Shown one piece after another: positions 56,929 through 64,000 of a stretch of DNA of 64,000 nucleotides. The translations under genes and the position numbers were made by a program. Location of the stretch: the NCBI RefSeq assembly GCF_011764445.1, contig NZ_BLPG01000001.1:6155001-6219000 (forward strand). Direction: 5' to 3'. Each line of letters opens with the position of its first letter. Position 1 is the stretch's first letter. The notes under the pieces were generated by a model. It did no database searches. It worked only from the letters and a program-made list of their open reading frames with translations, and was not told the origin of the DNA. The stretch is from Phytohabitans rumicis. GTDB lineage: Bacteria > Actinomycetota > Actinomycetes > Mycobacteriales > Micromonosporaceae.

Positions 56929-57061
56929 GCCCCCACGGTCCGCCCGCGTCGGTGAGACAGTGATGAGAGCCCTCTGCGAGCGCCATCACAGCCCCCGCCC
57001 CGCCCGCCCCCGCTCGGGCCCGCGCGCCGCTTGCGGCCGCGCGCCGCTCGGGCGGTGCGTC

Positions 57062-57156
57062 GATCAAGGGCTTTTGCGTCGATCAAGGGCGAATGGTCGT
57101 GCTTTGATCTCTAAACCACGGCCATATGCCCTTGATCGGCGGGCAGGGCCTTGATC
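57062..57156 (-). repeat. 57-bp palindromic element, copy 7 (complete, 95 bp; array unit 1)
   Basis: The core is 57081-57137 in reverse orientation. Outer half-sites lie 19 bp out on both sides. It is the first of three copies in the gene-free stretch 56929-57738. Confidence 0.92.
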
Positions 57157-57157
57157 G

Positions 57158-57496
57158 GCGCGGCCGCGCGTCCCGCGAGCGCCATCACAGCACCGCGGTG
57201 GTGCGCGGCCGGCGCTGTGCCCGCACCGCACCGCGCGCCACGCCGGCGCGCAGCGCCGATCAAGGACTTTCGCGTCGATCAAGGGCGAACGGTCGTGCTT
57301 TGATCTCCAATCCACGGCCATTTGCCCTTGATCGGCGGGCAGGGCCTTGATCGGCGCGGCCGCCCGCCCCGCGAGCGCCATCGCAGCACCGCGGTGCGTG
57401 CATCGTGCCGGCGTGCAGCGCACTGCGGGGCACCGCGCGGTGCGCGGCCGGCGCTGTGCCCGCACCGCGCCGCGCGCCACGCCGGCGCGCAGCGCC
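57158..57496. repeat. Longer duplicated unit between the array copies
   Basis: The segment after copy 7 (57158-57199, containing GCGAGCGCCATCACAGCACC) recurs nearly unchanged after copy 8 (57354-57396). The segment before copy 8 (57197-57257, containing GCGGCCGGCGCTGTGCCCGC) recurs before copy 9 (57437-57496). The array therefore grew by duplication of about 200-240 bp units, not by independent insertion. Confidence 0.85.
57258..57352 (-). repeat. 57-bp palindromic element, copy 8 (complete, 95 bp; array unit 2)
   Basis: The core is 57277-57333 in reverse orientation, both outer half-sites present. It begins 196 bp after copy 7. Confidence 0.92.
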
Positions 57497-57591
57497 GATC
57501 AAGGACTTTCGCGTCGATCAAGGGCGAATGGTCGTGCTTTGATCTCTAAACCACGGCCATATGCCCTTGATCGACGGGCAAGCCCTTGATC
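57497..57591 (-). repeat. 57-bp palindromic element, copy 9 (complete, 95 bp; array unit 3)
   Basis: The core is 57516-57572 in reverse orientation, both outer half-sites present. It begins 239 bp after copy 8. Downstream, 57600-57738 is plain G/C-rich sequence in which I see nothing. Confidence 0.92.
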
Positions 57592-57738
57592 GACGCCACG
57601 CGCCAGCGCGCGGCGCGACCCGGTGCGCGCGGTGCGGTGCGCGCTGTGTGGCCGCGGAGGGTGGGGCCGGGCGGCCGCGCTGGGCGCCGGGGCGGGCGTG
57701 GCTGCGGGGGCAGGCGGGGCGCGAAGGCGGGAGTGGAG

Positions 57739-58413
57739 TCAGGCTTCTGGATCCAATCTGTAGCCTCCGAGATCCGTTAGCGCCTCGATGCTGTGCCGCC
57801 CGAACGGCCGGTCGACCTTGTCGCGTAGGTAGCGCACGTACGTGCCGACCAGTTCGGGGCCGTCGAGGGCCAGGTCCCACACGTCGTCGACCAGGTCGGC
57901 CGGGCTGAGGAGTTCGCCGGGCCGGCGCATGAACGCCTCCAGCAGCGCGAACTCCCGTGGCGACAGCGCGATCCGGGTCGCAGAACGCCGGACCACCTTG
58001 GATACCGGATCCAAAGTCAGGTCTCCGATCTGCAGAATGGCCGGCCGGGCGTGCGGGTGCCGCCGGATGATCGCGCGCAGTCGGGCGTACAGCTCGGCGA
58101 ACGTGAACGGCTTCATCAGGTAGTCGTCCGCGCCGGCGTCCAGCCCGCGTACCCGGTCCGGCACCGCGTCCCGCGCGGTCACCAGCAGCACCGGCTCCCA
58201 GCGGCCCTCGGCACGCATCCGGCGGCACACCTCGAACCCGTCCGGCGGCGGGATCATCGCGTCGAGCACGACCGCGTCGTACCCGTTCTCGAAGATGCTC
58301 CAGAGCGCGTCCGGGCCGTTGTCGACCGCGTCGATGACGTACCCGATGCGTTCCAGGCCCCGCACCAGCAGCGCCGACATAGCCGGATCGTCCTCGACGA
58401 CCAGCAGCCGCAT
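57739..58413 (-). CDS. Orphan OmpR-family response regulator
   Basis: The 224-residue core starts MRLLVVEDDPAMSALLVRGL at 58413, has AVVLDAMIPPPDGF with the phospho-accepting Asp and DDYLMKPFT, and ends with a winged helix (SIEALTDLGGYRLDPEA). The frame is open upstream to 58656 with further starts (58575 ATG), but that leader is not homologous and contains a strong hairpin, and no ribosome site precedes 58413, so the start is uncertain. No kinase gene is adjacent. Confidence 0.85.
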   Translation of the reverse strand: MRLLVVEDDPAMSALLVRGLERIGYVIDAVDNGPDALWSIFENGYDAVVLDAMIPPPDGFEVCRRMRAEGRWEPVLLVTARDAVPDRVRGLDAGADDYLMKPFTFAELYARLRAIIRRHPHARPAILQIGDLTLDPVSKVVRRSATRIALSPREFALLEAFMRRPGELLSPADLVDDVWDLALDGPELVGTYVRYLRDKVDRPFGRHSIEALTDLGGYRLDPEA

Positions 58414-58464
58414 CGCGGCGGGTGCCGTGCCAGCTGGCTCGCTCCGCTCGCTTTGGCGCCGGAT

Positions 58465-58516
58465 GCCGGCAGACTCGGAGCTTGGCGCGGAGCGCCAAGC
58501 TCCGGACTCCGCCGGC
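58465..58516. repeat. Nested hairpin upstream of the orphan regulator
   Basis: GGAGCTTGGCGC (58477-58488) pairs perfectly with GCGCCAAGCTCC (58492-58503) over a GGA loop, flanked by GCCGGC at 58465-58470 and 58511-58516 and partly matching bases between. It lies in the possible leader of the regulator gene. Confidence 0.88.
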
Positions 58517-58646
58517 CCGGGGGCCAGGTCGTCGCCCCAGCGGACACGCCCGTCCTGGTCGTTCGGTGAACTCATGAGGACACGCTGCGCCACCGTCGAT
58601 GAGAGGACCATGAGGAGCGGGTCACCGCGCTGGTAGCCTCGCCGCC

Positions 58647-59462
58647 GTGACGACAACTGAACCCACCGTCGCCGATCTGGTGGCGGCGCTCGACCGGCGT
58701 TACCCGCCGGCCCAGGCAGAGTCCTGGGACCGGGTGGGACTCGTCCTGGGCGAGCCGGAGGCGCCGGTGCGCCGGGTGCTGTGCGTCGTCGACTGCGTGC
58801 CGGAGACGGTGGCGCAGGCCCTGGAGGTGGGCGCGGACCTGATCGTGGCCCACCACCCGCTGCTGCTGCGCGGGGTTTCCTCGGTGGCTCCTACGACGTA
58901 CAAAGGACGCATCGTCCACCAGCTCATCAAGCGCGACGTGGCGCTCTTCGTCGCGCACACCAACGCCGATGTGGCCAACCCGGGTGTATCCGACGCGCTC
59001 GCCGCCCGGCTGGACCTGCGCGACCTGCGTCCGCTGCGGCCTCTCGACGGCGACGCCGGGCTCGGCACCGGCCGGATCGGCCGCCTACCGGCGCCCCTGA
59101 CGCTCGCCGAGCTCACCCACGTCGCGGCCGGCGCTCTGCCACAGACCGCTTGGGGGGTACGCGCCGCGGGGCCACCCGATCGCGTGATCGAAACCCTGGC
59201 CGTGTGTGGTGGCGCGGGCGACTCGTTCCTGGCCGACGCGACCGCCGCGGGCGTCGACGCGTACCTGACCGCCGATCTGCGCCACCACCCGGTCAGCGAG
59301 CACCTCGCCGGTGGCGGCCCCGCCCTGCTCGACGCCGCGCACTGGGCGACCGAACGGCCGTGGCTCGACGACCTCGCGGCCCACCTGCGCGCCGCGTGTG
59401 GCGTGGAGGCCGTCGTCTCCGACCTCGACACCGATCCGTGGACCGTTCACCACTCGTTGTAA
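58647..59462 (+). CDS. Nif3-like dinuclear metal centre protein
   Basis: The 271-residue protein has the NIF3/YbgI marks AESWDRVGLVLGEPE near residue 25, IVAHHPLLLRGV with paired metal His, FVAHTNADVANPGVSDALA, and late ADLRHHPVSEHLA with further His. Homologues form hexameric rings with a two-metal site; GTP cyclohydrolase-like or general roles are proposed but not settled. GTG at 58647 is used. The gene is followed by the zinc-ribbon and RNase H genes, an order common in actinomycetes. Confidence 0.9.
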   Translation: MTTTEPTVADLVAALDRRYPPAQAESWDRVGLVLGEPEAPVRRVLCVVDCVPETVAQALEVGADLIVAHHPLLLRGVSSVAPTTYKGRIVHQLIKRDVALFVAHTNADVANPGVSDALAARLDLRDLRPLRPLDGDAGLGTGRIGRLPAPLTLAELTHVAAGALPQTAWGVRAAGPPDRVIETLAVCGGAGDSFLADATAAGVDAYLTADLRHHPVSEHLAGGGPALLDAAHWATERPWLDDLAAHLRAACGVEAVVSDLDTDPWTVHHSL

Positions 59463-59481
59463 CCGTGCACCACTCGTTGAA
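59442..59481. repeat. Imperfect 20-bp tandem repeat at a stop codon
   Basis: ACCGTTCACCACTCGTTGTA (59442-59461) is followed at once by ACCGTGCACCACTCGTTGAA (59462-59481), 18 of 20 matching. The Nif3 stop is in the first copy; the second leads into the ribosome site of the next gene. Confidence 0.88.
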
Positions 59482-59493
59482 GGAGCCCCGCTC

Positions 59494-60234
59494 GTGAAGG
59501 CAGAACCGGAAGCCCAGCGGCGCCTGCTCGACCTCCAGGCGATCGACACCGCGCTGGCCCAGCTCGCCCACAAGCGCCGCACCCTACCGGAGCTGGCCGA
59601 GCTGGAGGCCCTCGCCCGGCAGCTGTCCGCGCTGGAAGACGAGCGGATCCGTGCCCAGGTGGCCGTCGACGACTTCGACCGCGACATCGCCCGGCTGGAG
59701 CGCGACGTCGACCAGGTGCGCACCCGCAAGGACAAGGACCAGGCCCGCCTCGACACGGGGCGCGGCCCGGCCCGCGAGTTGGAGGCGCTCCAGCACGAGC
59801 TGGCGTCGCTGACCCGCCGGCAGACCGAGCTGGAGGACGCCGAGCTGGAGCTGATGGAGCAGCGGGAGACCGCCCAGGCCACGCTCGACGAGCTGCTGGC
59901 CAAGCAGGCGGCCGGCAGGGAGACCCGCGAGGCGACGGAGGCCCGGCGCGACCAGACACTGGCCGAGATCACCAAGGAGGCGGAGTTCCGCAGCGGCGCC
60001 CGGCAGCCGCTGGTGGCCGACCTCCCGGCCGACCTGATCGCCCTCTACGACAAGATCCGCGAGTCGTCCGGCGGCCTCGGCGCGGCGCTGCTCAAGGCGG
60101 GCCGGTGTGGCGGGTGCCGGCTGGAGTTGTACGGCACCGAGCTGGCCCGGATCAAGGCCGCCCCCGCCGACGACGTGGTGCGCTGCGACGAGTGCCGCCG
60201 CATCATGGTCCGCACCGCGGAGTCCGGGCTGTGA
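59494..60234 (+). CDS. Coiled-coil protein with C-terminal zinc ribbon
   Basis: The 246-residue protein is a long antiparallel coiled coil (about residues 5-180, rich in Glu/Arg/Leu) ending in a C4 zinc ribbon: KAGRCGGCRLELYG and DVVRCDECRRIMVRT. It resembles the CT398/CdsZ-like proteins of actinobacteria (mycobacterial Rv2229c). The role is not established; nucleic-acid or chaperone functions are suggested for relatives. GTG at 59494 has AAGGAG eight bases before. Its stop overlaps the next start (GTGA). Confidence 0.87.
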   Translation: MKAEPEAQRRLLDLQAIDTALAQLAHKRRTLPELAELEALARQLSALEDERIRAQVAVDDFDRDIARLERDVDQVRTRKDKDQARLDTGRGPARELEALQHELASLTRRQTELEDAELELMEQRETAQATLDELLAKQAAGRETREATEARRDQTLAEITKEAEFRSGARQPLVADLPADLIALYDKIRESSGGLGAALLKAGRCGGCRLELYGTELARIKAAPADDVVRCDECRRIMVRTAESGL

Positions 60235-61364
60235 GCCGGCGGTTGCGGGTGCTGGTCGAGGCGGACGGCGGGGCGCGGGGGAACCCCGGGCCGGCCGGGT
60301 ACGGCGCGGTGGTCCGCGAGGCCAACACGGGTGAGGTGCTCGCCGAGCGGGCCGAGGCGCTGGGGGTCGCGACCAACAACGTCGCCGAGTACTCCGGGCT
60401 GCTCGCCGGCCTGCAGGCGGCCGCCGACCTGGGCGCGGTCGAGGTCGAGGTGCGCATGGACTCCAAGCTCGTCGTCGAGCAGATGTCCGGCCGCTGGCAG
60501 ATCAAGCACCCCGGCCTGCGTCCGCTCGCCGCCCAGGCAGCCACGCTGGTACGCCGCTTCGACCAGGTGACGTTCACCTGGATCCCGCGCGAGCGCAACC
60601 GGCACGCCGACGCGTTGGCCAACAAGGCGATGGACGCCGCGGCCGGAAAGACCGACCCGCCGGGAAACGGTCAACCGGTGGGAAAAGGTCAGCCCGCGGC
60701 GCCGGCCGCGGGTAGCCCTCGCCGCTCCTGGGAGCCGCCGGCGACCACGCCCACCCGGCTGATCCTGGTACGCCACGGCGCGACCGAGCTGACCGCGCAG
60801 CGCCGCTACTCCGGTCGCGGCGACGTGCCGCTGTCCGACGTGGGACTGGCCCAGGCCCGGGCCACCGGCGTACGCGTGGCCGCGCTGGCGCCCTCCGTCG
60901 CCGCCGTGGTGACCTCGCCGCTGTCCCGCTGTACGCGTACCGCCGAGGAGATCAGCGCGGCGCTGGACGGGGCGCCCGTGGAGGTGGAGCCGGACCTGGT
61001 CGAGTGCGACTTCGGCGCCTGGGAGGGGCGGACGTTCGCCGACGTTCGTGCACAGTGGCCGGACGAGATGGATGCCTGGCTCGGGTCCACTGAGGAGGCC
61101 CCACCCGGCGGGGAGTCGTTCCGGGCGGTGGCAACGCGGGTACGTCGGGTGATGGCGATGCTGCAGAAGGGGTACCCGGAAAGCACTGTCGTGGTCGTTT
61201 CCCACGTCTCTCCACTGAAGATCCTGCTGCGCGACGCGCTCGGGGCCGGCGACGCCTTCCTGCACCGCCTCTACCTCGACCCCGCTGGCCTGTCCATCGT
61301 GGACACCTGGCCGGACGGCGGCGTGGCGGTGCGTTCGGTCAACGAGACCGCCCACCTGGCCTGA
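60231..61364 (+). CDS. Bifunctional RNase H / acid phosphatase
   Basis: The first 130 residues are an RNase HI domain: VLVEADGGARGNPGPAGYGA, AEYSGLLAGLQAAADLGA, EVRMDSKLVVEQMSGRW and RERNRHADALANKAMD. A linker of about 40 residues leads to a phosphoglycerate-mutase-like domain with LILVRHGATELT and VTSPLSRCTRTAEEI, DFGAWEGRTF and VSHVSPLKILL. It matches the mycobacterial fusion Rv2228c, which degrades RNA in hybrids and has acid phosphatase activity, linked to cobalamin synthesis. GTG at 60231 overlaps the preceding stop by four bases. rnpB is next but one. Confidence 0.93.
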   Translation: MSRRLRVLVEADGGARGNPGPAGYGAVVREANTGEVLAERAEALGVATNNVAEYSGLLAGLQAAADLGAVEVEVRMDSKLVVEQMSGRWQIKHPGLRPLAAQAATLVRRFDQVTFTWIPRERNRHADALANKAMDAAAGKTDPPGNGQPVGKGQPAAPAAGSPRRSWEPPATTPTRLILVRHGATELTAQRRYSGRGDVPLSDVGLAQARATGVRVAALAPSVAAVVTSPLSRCTRTAEEISAALDGAPVEVEPDLVECDFGAWEGRTFADVRAQWPDEMDAWLGSTEEAPPGGESFRAVATRVRRVMAMLQKGYPESTVVVVSHVSPLKILLRDALGAGDAFLHRLYLDPAGLSIVDTWPDGGVAVRSVNETAHLA

Positions 61365-61370
61365 AGCTGG

Positions 61371-62149
61371 CTAGCTGAACGCGCGGATCAGCAGCACCAC
61401 GCCAACCGCTGTGCCGAACGCCACGATGACCCCTTCAGGACGGCGCTCGGCAGCCGGCGGGCCAGCCGCGCGCCGGCGTACCCGCCGAGCATGGCGGCGG
61501 GCGCGAGCACCGCCACGGCGACCCAGTCGACCGGACCGAAGAGGGCGAACACGACCACGGTGGTCACACCCGTCACCGCGGACAGCACGTTCTTCACCGC
61601 CGTCACCCGTACGAGTGGTTCGTCGAGCACCAGGGCGAGCACGGCGACGAACATCACGCCGAGCGCCGCGCCGAAGTAGCCGCCGTACAGCGAGCCGAGC
61701 GCCACCATCGCCTGGAGCGCCAGCGCCTGCCGGCGTGGCGACAGGTCACGCGGGTGCCCGACGAGCCGGCGCAGCCGGTCCTGGAACGCGAGCACCGCCG
61801 TCGCGCCGAGCACGAGGAACGGCACCACGAGCTCGAACGCGCGCGCCGGCGTGGCGAGCAGGAGCGCGCAGCCGGCGATGCTGCCCACGGCCGCGGTGGG
61901 CACGAGCGCGCGTACCCGGCCGCGCGGTAGGTCCGCGCGGCTGCCCAGCACGCTCGCGACGTACCCGGGGGATACCGCGATCGAGTTGGTGACGTTGGCC
62001 GGTACGGGAGCCAGGCCCGCGGCGATAAGCGCGGGAAAGGTGATCAGAGAGCCGCCGCCCGCGACCGCGTTCACGATGCCCGCGCCGAGTCCGGCGATGA
62101 CCAGAAGTGCCGCCTCATGAAGATCCATCGCCACCGAGGCTAGTACCAT
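61371..62149 (-). CDS. TSUP-family permease (3' end broken once)
   Basis: The protein has eight or so spans in two TSUP (TauE/SafE) repeats, starting LVIAGLGAGIVNAVAGGGSL with the conserved GGGS. Members move sulfite, sulfoacetate or other organic anions; the substrate is not visible. As printed the end reads KGSSWRSAQ and stops early; one base restored in 61430-61433 gives KGVIVAFGTAVGVVLLIRAF and a TAG at 61371-61373, with 260 codons. The start at 62149 overlaps the promoter zone of rnpB; ATG at 62128 (MDLHEAALLV) is more likely. Confidence 0.86.
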
Positions 62150-62156
62150 TGCTGGT

Positions 62157-62567
<411 letters not shown>

Positions 62568-62591
62568 CCGCACACATTGGATGGGGCGTGT

Positions 62592-62616
62592 CGCGCCCAG
62601 AATTTTTTCTGGCGCG
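62592..62616 (+). terminator. Terminator after rnpB
   Basis: CGCGCCCAGAA (62592-62602) pairs with TTCTGGCGCG (62607-62616), one bulged C, around a TTTT loop. It lies 24 bases past the RNase P RNA. Further on, CCTTAT-CGA-ATAAGG (62665-62679) is a second, A/T-rich hairpin before the next gene. Confidence 0.65.
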
Positions 62617-62809
62617 GGCAACCCGGCTGGCTCCGCGATCGGCCTGTGCTAATGGCGGTAAATCCCTTATCGAATAAGGCTTTCTTCGGGTACGACGAAG
62701 GCGGGCGAGTCGCGTACCGTTGTCAGCCGGTCAGGTCTATTGTGGAGGCGCACCCGATTTTTCCGCCGAAAAGGTGGCGCTTGTTCGTTTTGCGGTGCAC
62801 AGTGATCTC

Positions 62810-63013
62810 ATGACCAACAGCGGAAGTGGCGCACGGCACTACTGGTGCTTGCGTCATCACCGCGTCGAGGACGATTCCAACTCGTGCCCGGCGAAGTACC
62901 AACTGGGTCCGTACGCGACCGCGGAAGAGGCGGCGCACGGGCTTGAGAAGGTCCGGGAGCGAAACGAAAAGTGGGACTCCGATGACGCCCGCTGGTCCGG
63001 GGAGGACAACTAA
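62810..63013 (+). CDS. Small conserved SPOR-like protein
   Basis: The 67-residue protein has HYWCLRHHRVEDDSNSCPAK, a Cys/His pattern, then LGPYATAEEAAHGLEKVRER, the short repeat that makes annotation pipelines call actinobacterial homologues SPOR-domain proteins. It has no signal peptide or span and no long coil, so septal-glycan binding is doubtful; a small zinc-binding protein is as likely. ATG at 62810 is chosen; the longer frame starting at 62720 reads through A/T-rich leader. Confidence 0.75.
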   Translation: MTNSGSGARHYWCLRHHRVEDDSNSCPAKYQLGPYATAEEAAHGLEKVRERNEKWDSDDARWSGEDN

Positions 63014-63081
63014 CCGGAGCGAATCGCTGCGCAAGGCCAAAGGGGCCGCGCGAGGATCGCAATCGCAAGGAGGAGACAGAG

Positions 63082-63750
63082 ATGGCCGTAGCGAAGAAGG
63101 CCACGAGCACCGGGGCCGCGAAACGCGCGGCTGCCAAGAGCACCGCGGTGACGCCCGAGGCTGAGCCGACGGCGGACGCCGCGCCGAAGACCACCGTGGC
63201 GGCGGCAGCAACCGCTCGGAAGACCGTCACGAGCAAGGCCGCGGCCAAGAAGGCGCCGGCCCGGAAGACCACCACCACCGCGGCGAAGAAGACGGCGGCC
63301 AAGAAGACGACCACCGCGCGCAAGACGACCACGGCGGCCAAGAAGACCGCCGCGAAGAAGACGGCTCCCGCGTCGCGGACCGCCGCGAAGAAGGCGCCGG
63401 CTAAGAAGGCCGTGGCCAAGAAGACGACGACCGCCAAGCGCACCGCGACGGCGGCGAAGAAGACGACGACGGCTGCGAAGAAGACGGCGACCGCCAAGAA
63501 GACGACGGCGGCGGCGAAGAAGACCACCGCGGCGAAGAAGACGACGACGGCGCGGAAGACCGCGGCGACGAAGGCGACGACCGCTCGCAAGACCGCGGCG
63601 ACGAAGACGACTACCGCGAAGAAGGCGCCGGCGAAGACGACCGCCGCCAAGAAGACCACGACCGCCGCCAAGCGCACCACCACTGCGGCCAAGAAGGCGC
63701 CGGCGCGCAAGGCGACCGCACGCAAGAGCGTACGGACCACTACCCGCTAG
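63082..63750 (+). CDS. Histone H1-like Lys/Ala/Thr-rich protein
   Basis: The 222-residue protein is almost wholly made of Lys, Ala and Thr in runs such as TAAKKTTTAAKKTATAKK, like the tail of the actinobacterial HU-tail proteins (HupS, HupB) or chlamydial Hc2. No HU body is present: residues 1-45 are only mildly charged (VTPEAEPTADAAPK). It probably binds DNA non-specifically and compacts the chromosome. ATG at 63082 has AAGGAGG ten bases before. The DNA is highly repetitive, so the printed repeat number should be taken with care. Confidence 0.85.
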   Translation: MAVAKKATSTGAAKRAAAKSTAVTPEAEPTADAAPKTTVAAAATARKTVTSKAAAKKAPARKTTTTAAKKTAAKKTTTARKTTTAAKKTAAKKTAPASRTAAKKAPAKKAVAKKTTTAKRTATAAKKTTTAAKKTATAKKTTAAAKKTTAAKKTTTARKTAATKATTARKTAATKTTTAKKAPAKTTAAKKTTTAAKRTTTAAKKAPARKATARKSVRTTTR

Positions 63751-63787
63751 TGCGGACAACGTGTGGGGCGTCGGTAAGAATGACCGA

Positions 63788-64000
63788 GTGGTGATTCGAC
63801 GCGTACTGGCGCCCCGCATTGATTTCAGCGCACTGCGCCGCGAGTTGGAACTGCCGGAGGCGTTCCCGCCCGCGGCGCAGCGCGAAGCGGAAGAGGCGGT
63901 CGCCGGCACCGCGCTGCCGGCCGCCGACCGCACGGACGTCCCGTTCGTCACGATCGACCCGCCCACGTCGCGCGATCTCGATCAGGCGATGTGCCTGCAA
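63788..64000 (+). CDS. RNB-domain ribonuclease, N-terminal part (partial)
   Basis: The frame starts at GTG 63788 or 63791 and is open to the window edge (71 codons). The stretch PFVTIDPPTSRDLDQAMCLQ is the start of an RNB catalytic domain of the RNase II/R family, whose DLDQA-type Asp residues bind the metal that drives 3'-5' RNA decay. The lack of cold-shock domains before it fits the short actinobacterial RNB proteins. The rest lies beyond the window. Confidence 0.85.
   Translation, partial: MVIRRVLAPRIDFSALRRELELPEAFPPAAQREAEEAVAGTALPAADRTDVPFVTIDPPTSRDLDQAMCLQ

Noticed and set aside
57062-57591. CRISPR array
   Set aside because: There are only three repeats, each a 95-bp nested palindrome, with unequal gaps (196 and 239 bp) filled by duplicated rather than unique sequence, and no cas genes.

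Overview
The window is very GC-rich actinobacterial chromosome. A FasR-type regulator ahead of fabD-fabH-acpP-fabF-accD, a homodimeric AceE, an RNase H/phosphatase fusion next to rnpB, GTG starts and a histone-like Lys/Ala/Thr-rich protein point to Micromonosporaceae or a close relative. Genus is an inference; no rRNA is present. It is mostly core chromosome with a modest accessory stretch around 39-47 kb.

Layout. 0-5.8 kb: the end of a GH3 hydrolase, an MFS transporter, a dolichol-phosphate-mannose-synthase-like glycosyltransferase coupled to a large membrane protein, and a methyltransferase. 5.8-12.1 kb: the fatty-acid synthesis operon, read leftward, with its regulator. 12.2-21.2 kb: a PAP2 phosphatase, a NarL-type two-component system, a TetR regulator, a DUF2786 protein and an OmpR-type system with a PepSY protein. 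21.2-27.9 kb: a berberine-bridge-type oxidase, a glutamyl-tRNA synthetase and a GH1 glucosidase/MFS pair. 28-39.2 kb: aceE, YjbQ, a DUF4139 protein, PhoD phosphatase, an Excalibur-domain secreted protein, a fused E1 alpha/beta dehydrogenase, a DUF3052 protein, an AhpE-like peroxiredoxin and tRNA-Val. 39.2-46.9 kb: a toxin-antitoxin pair leading into ThuA and Gfo/Idh genes, then LysR and EamA, leucyl aminopeptidase, RidA and an EgtA-like ligase. 47-57 kb: a DUF1800/DUF1501 export pair, a primase-polymerase-domain protein opposite an XRE regulator and flavoprotein, a divergent sensor/regulator pair and FtsH. 57-64 kb: a repeat array, an orphan OmpR regulator, Nif3, a zinc-ribbon protein, RNase H-phosphatase, a TSUP permease, rnpB, a small Cys/His protein, the histone-like protein and the start of an RNB-domain ribonuclease.

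Two window-wide signals stand out. First, a palindromic element occurs nine times, always between genes. It has a core of exactly 57 bp from GATC to GATC and outer half-sites exactly 19 bp away. It occurs in both orientations, three copies form an array beside ftsH, and two other copies run straight into different tandem repeats. Second, at least 15 reading-frame breaks in otherwise intact genes are each mended by adding one base, and most lie in runs of three or more G or C. The restored genes have family-normal lengths, so I read these as missing bases in the assembly rather than pseudogenes. Gene boundaries below are the restored ones where this applies.
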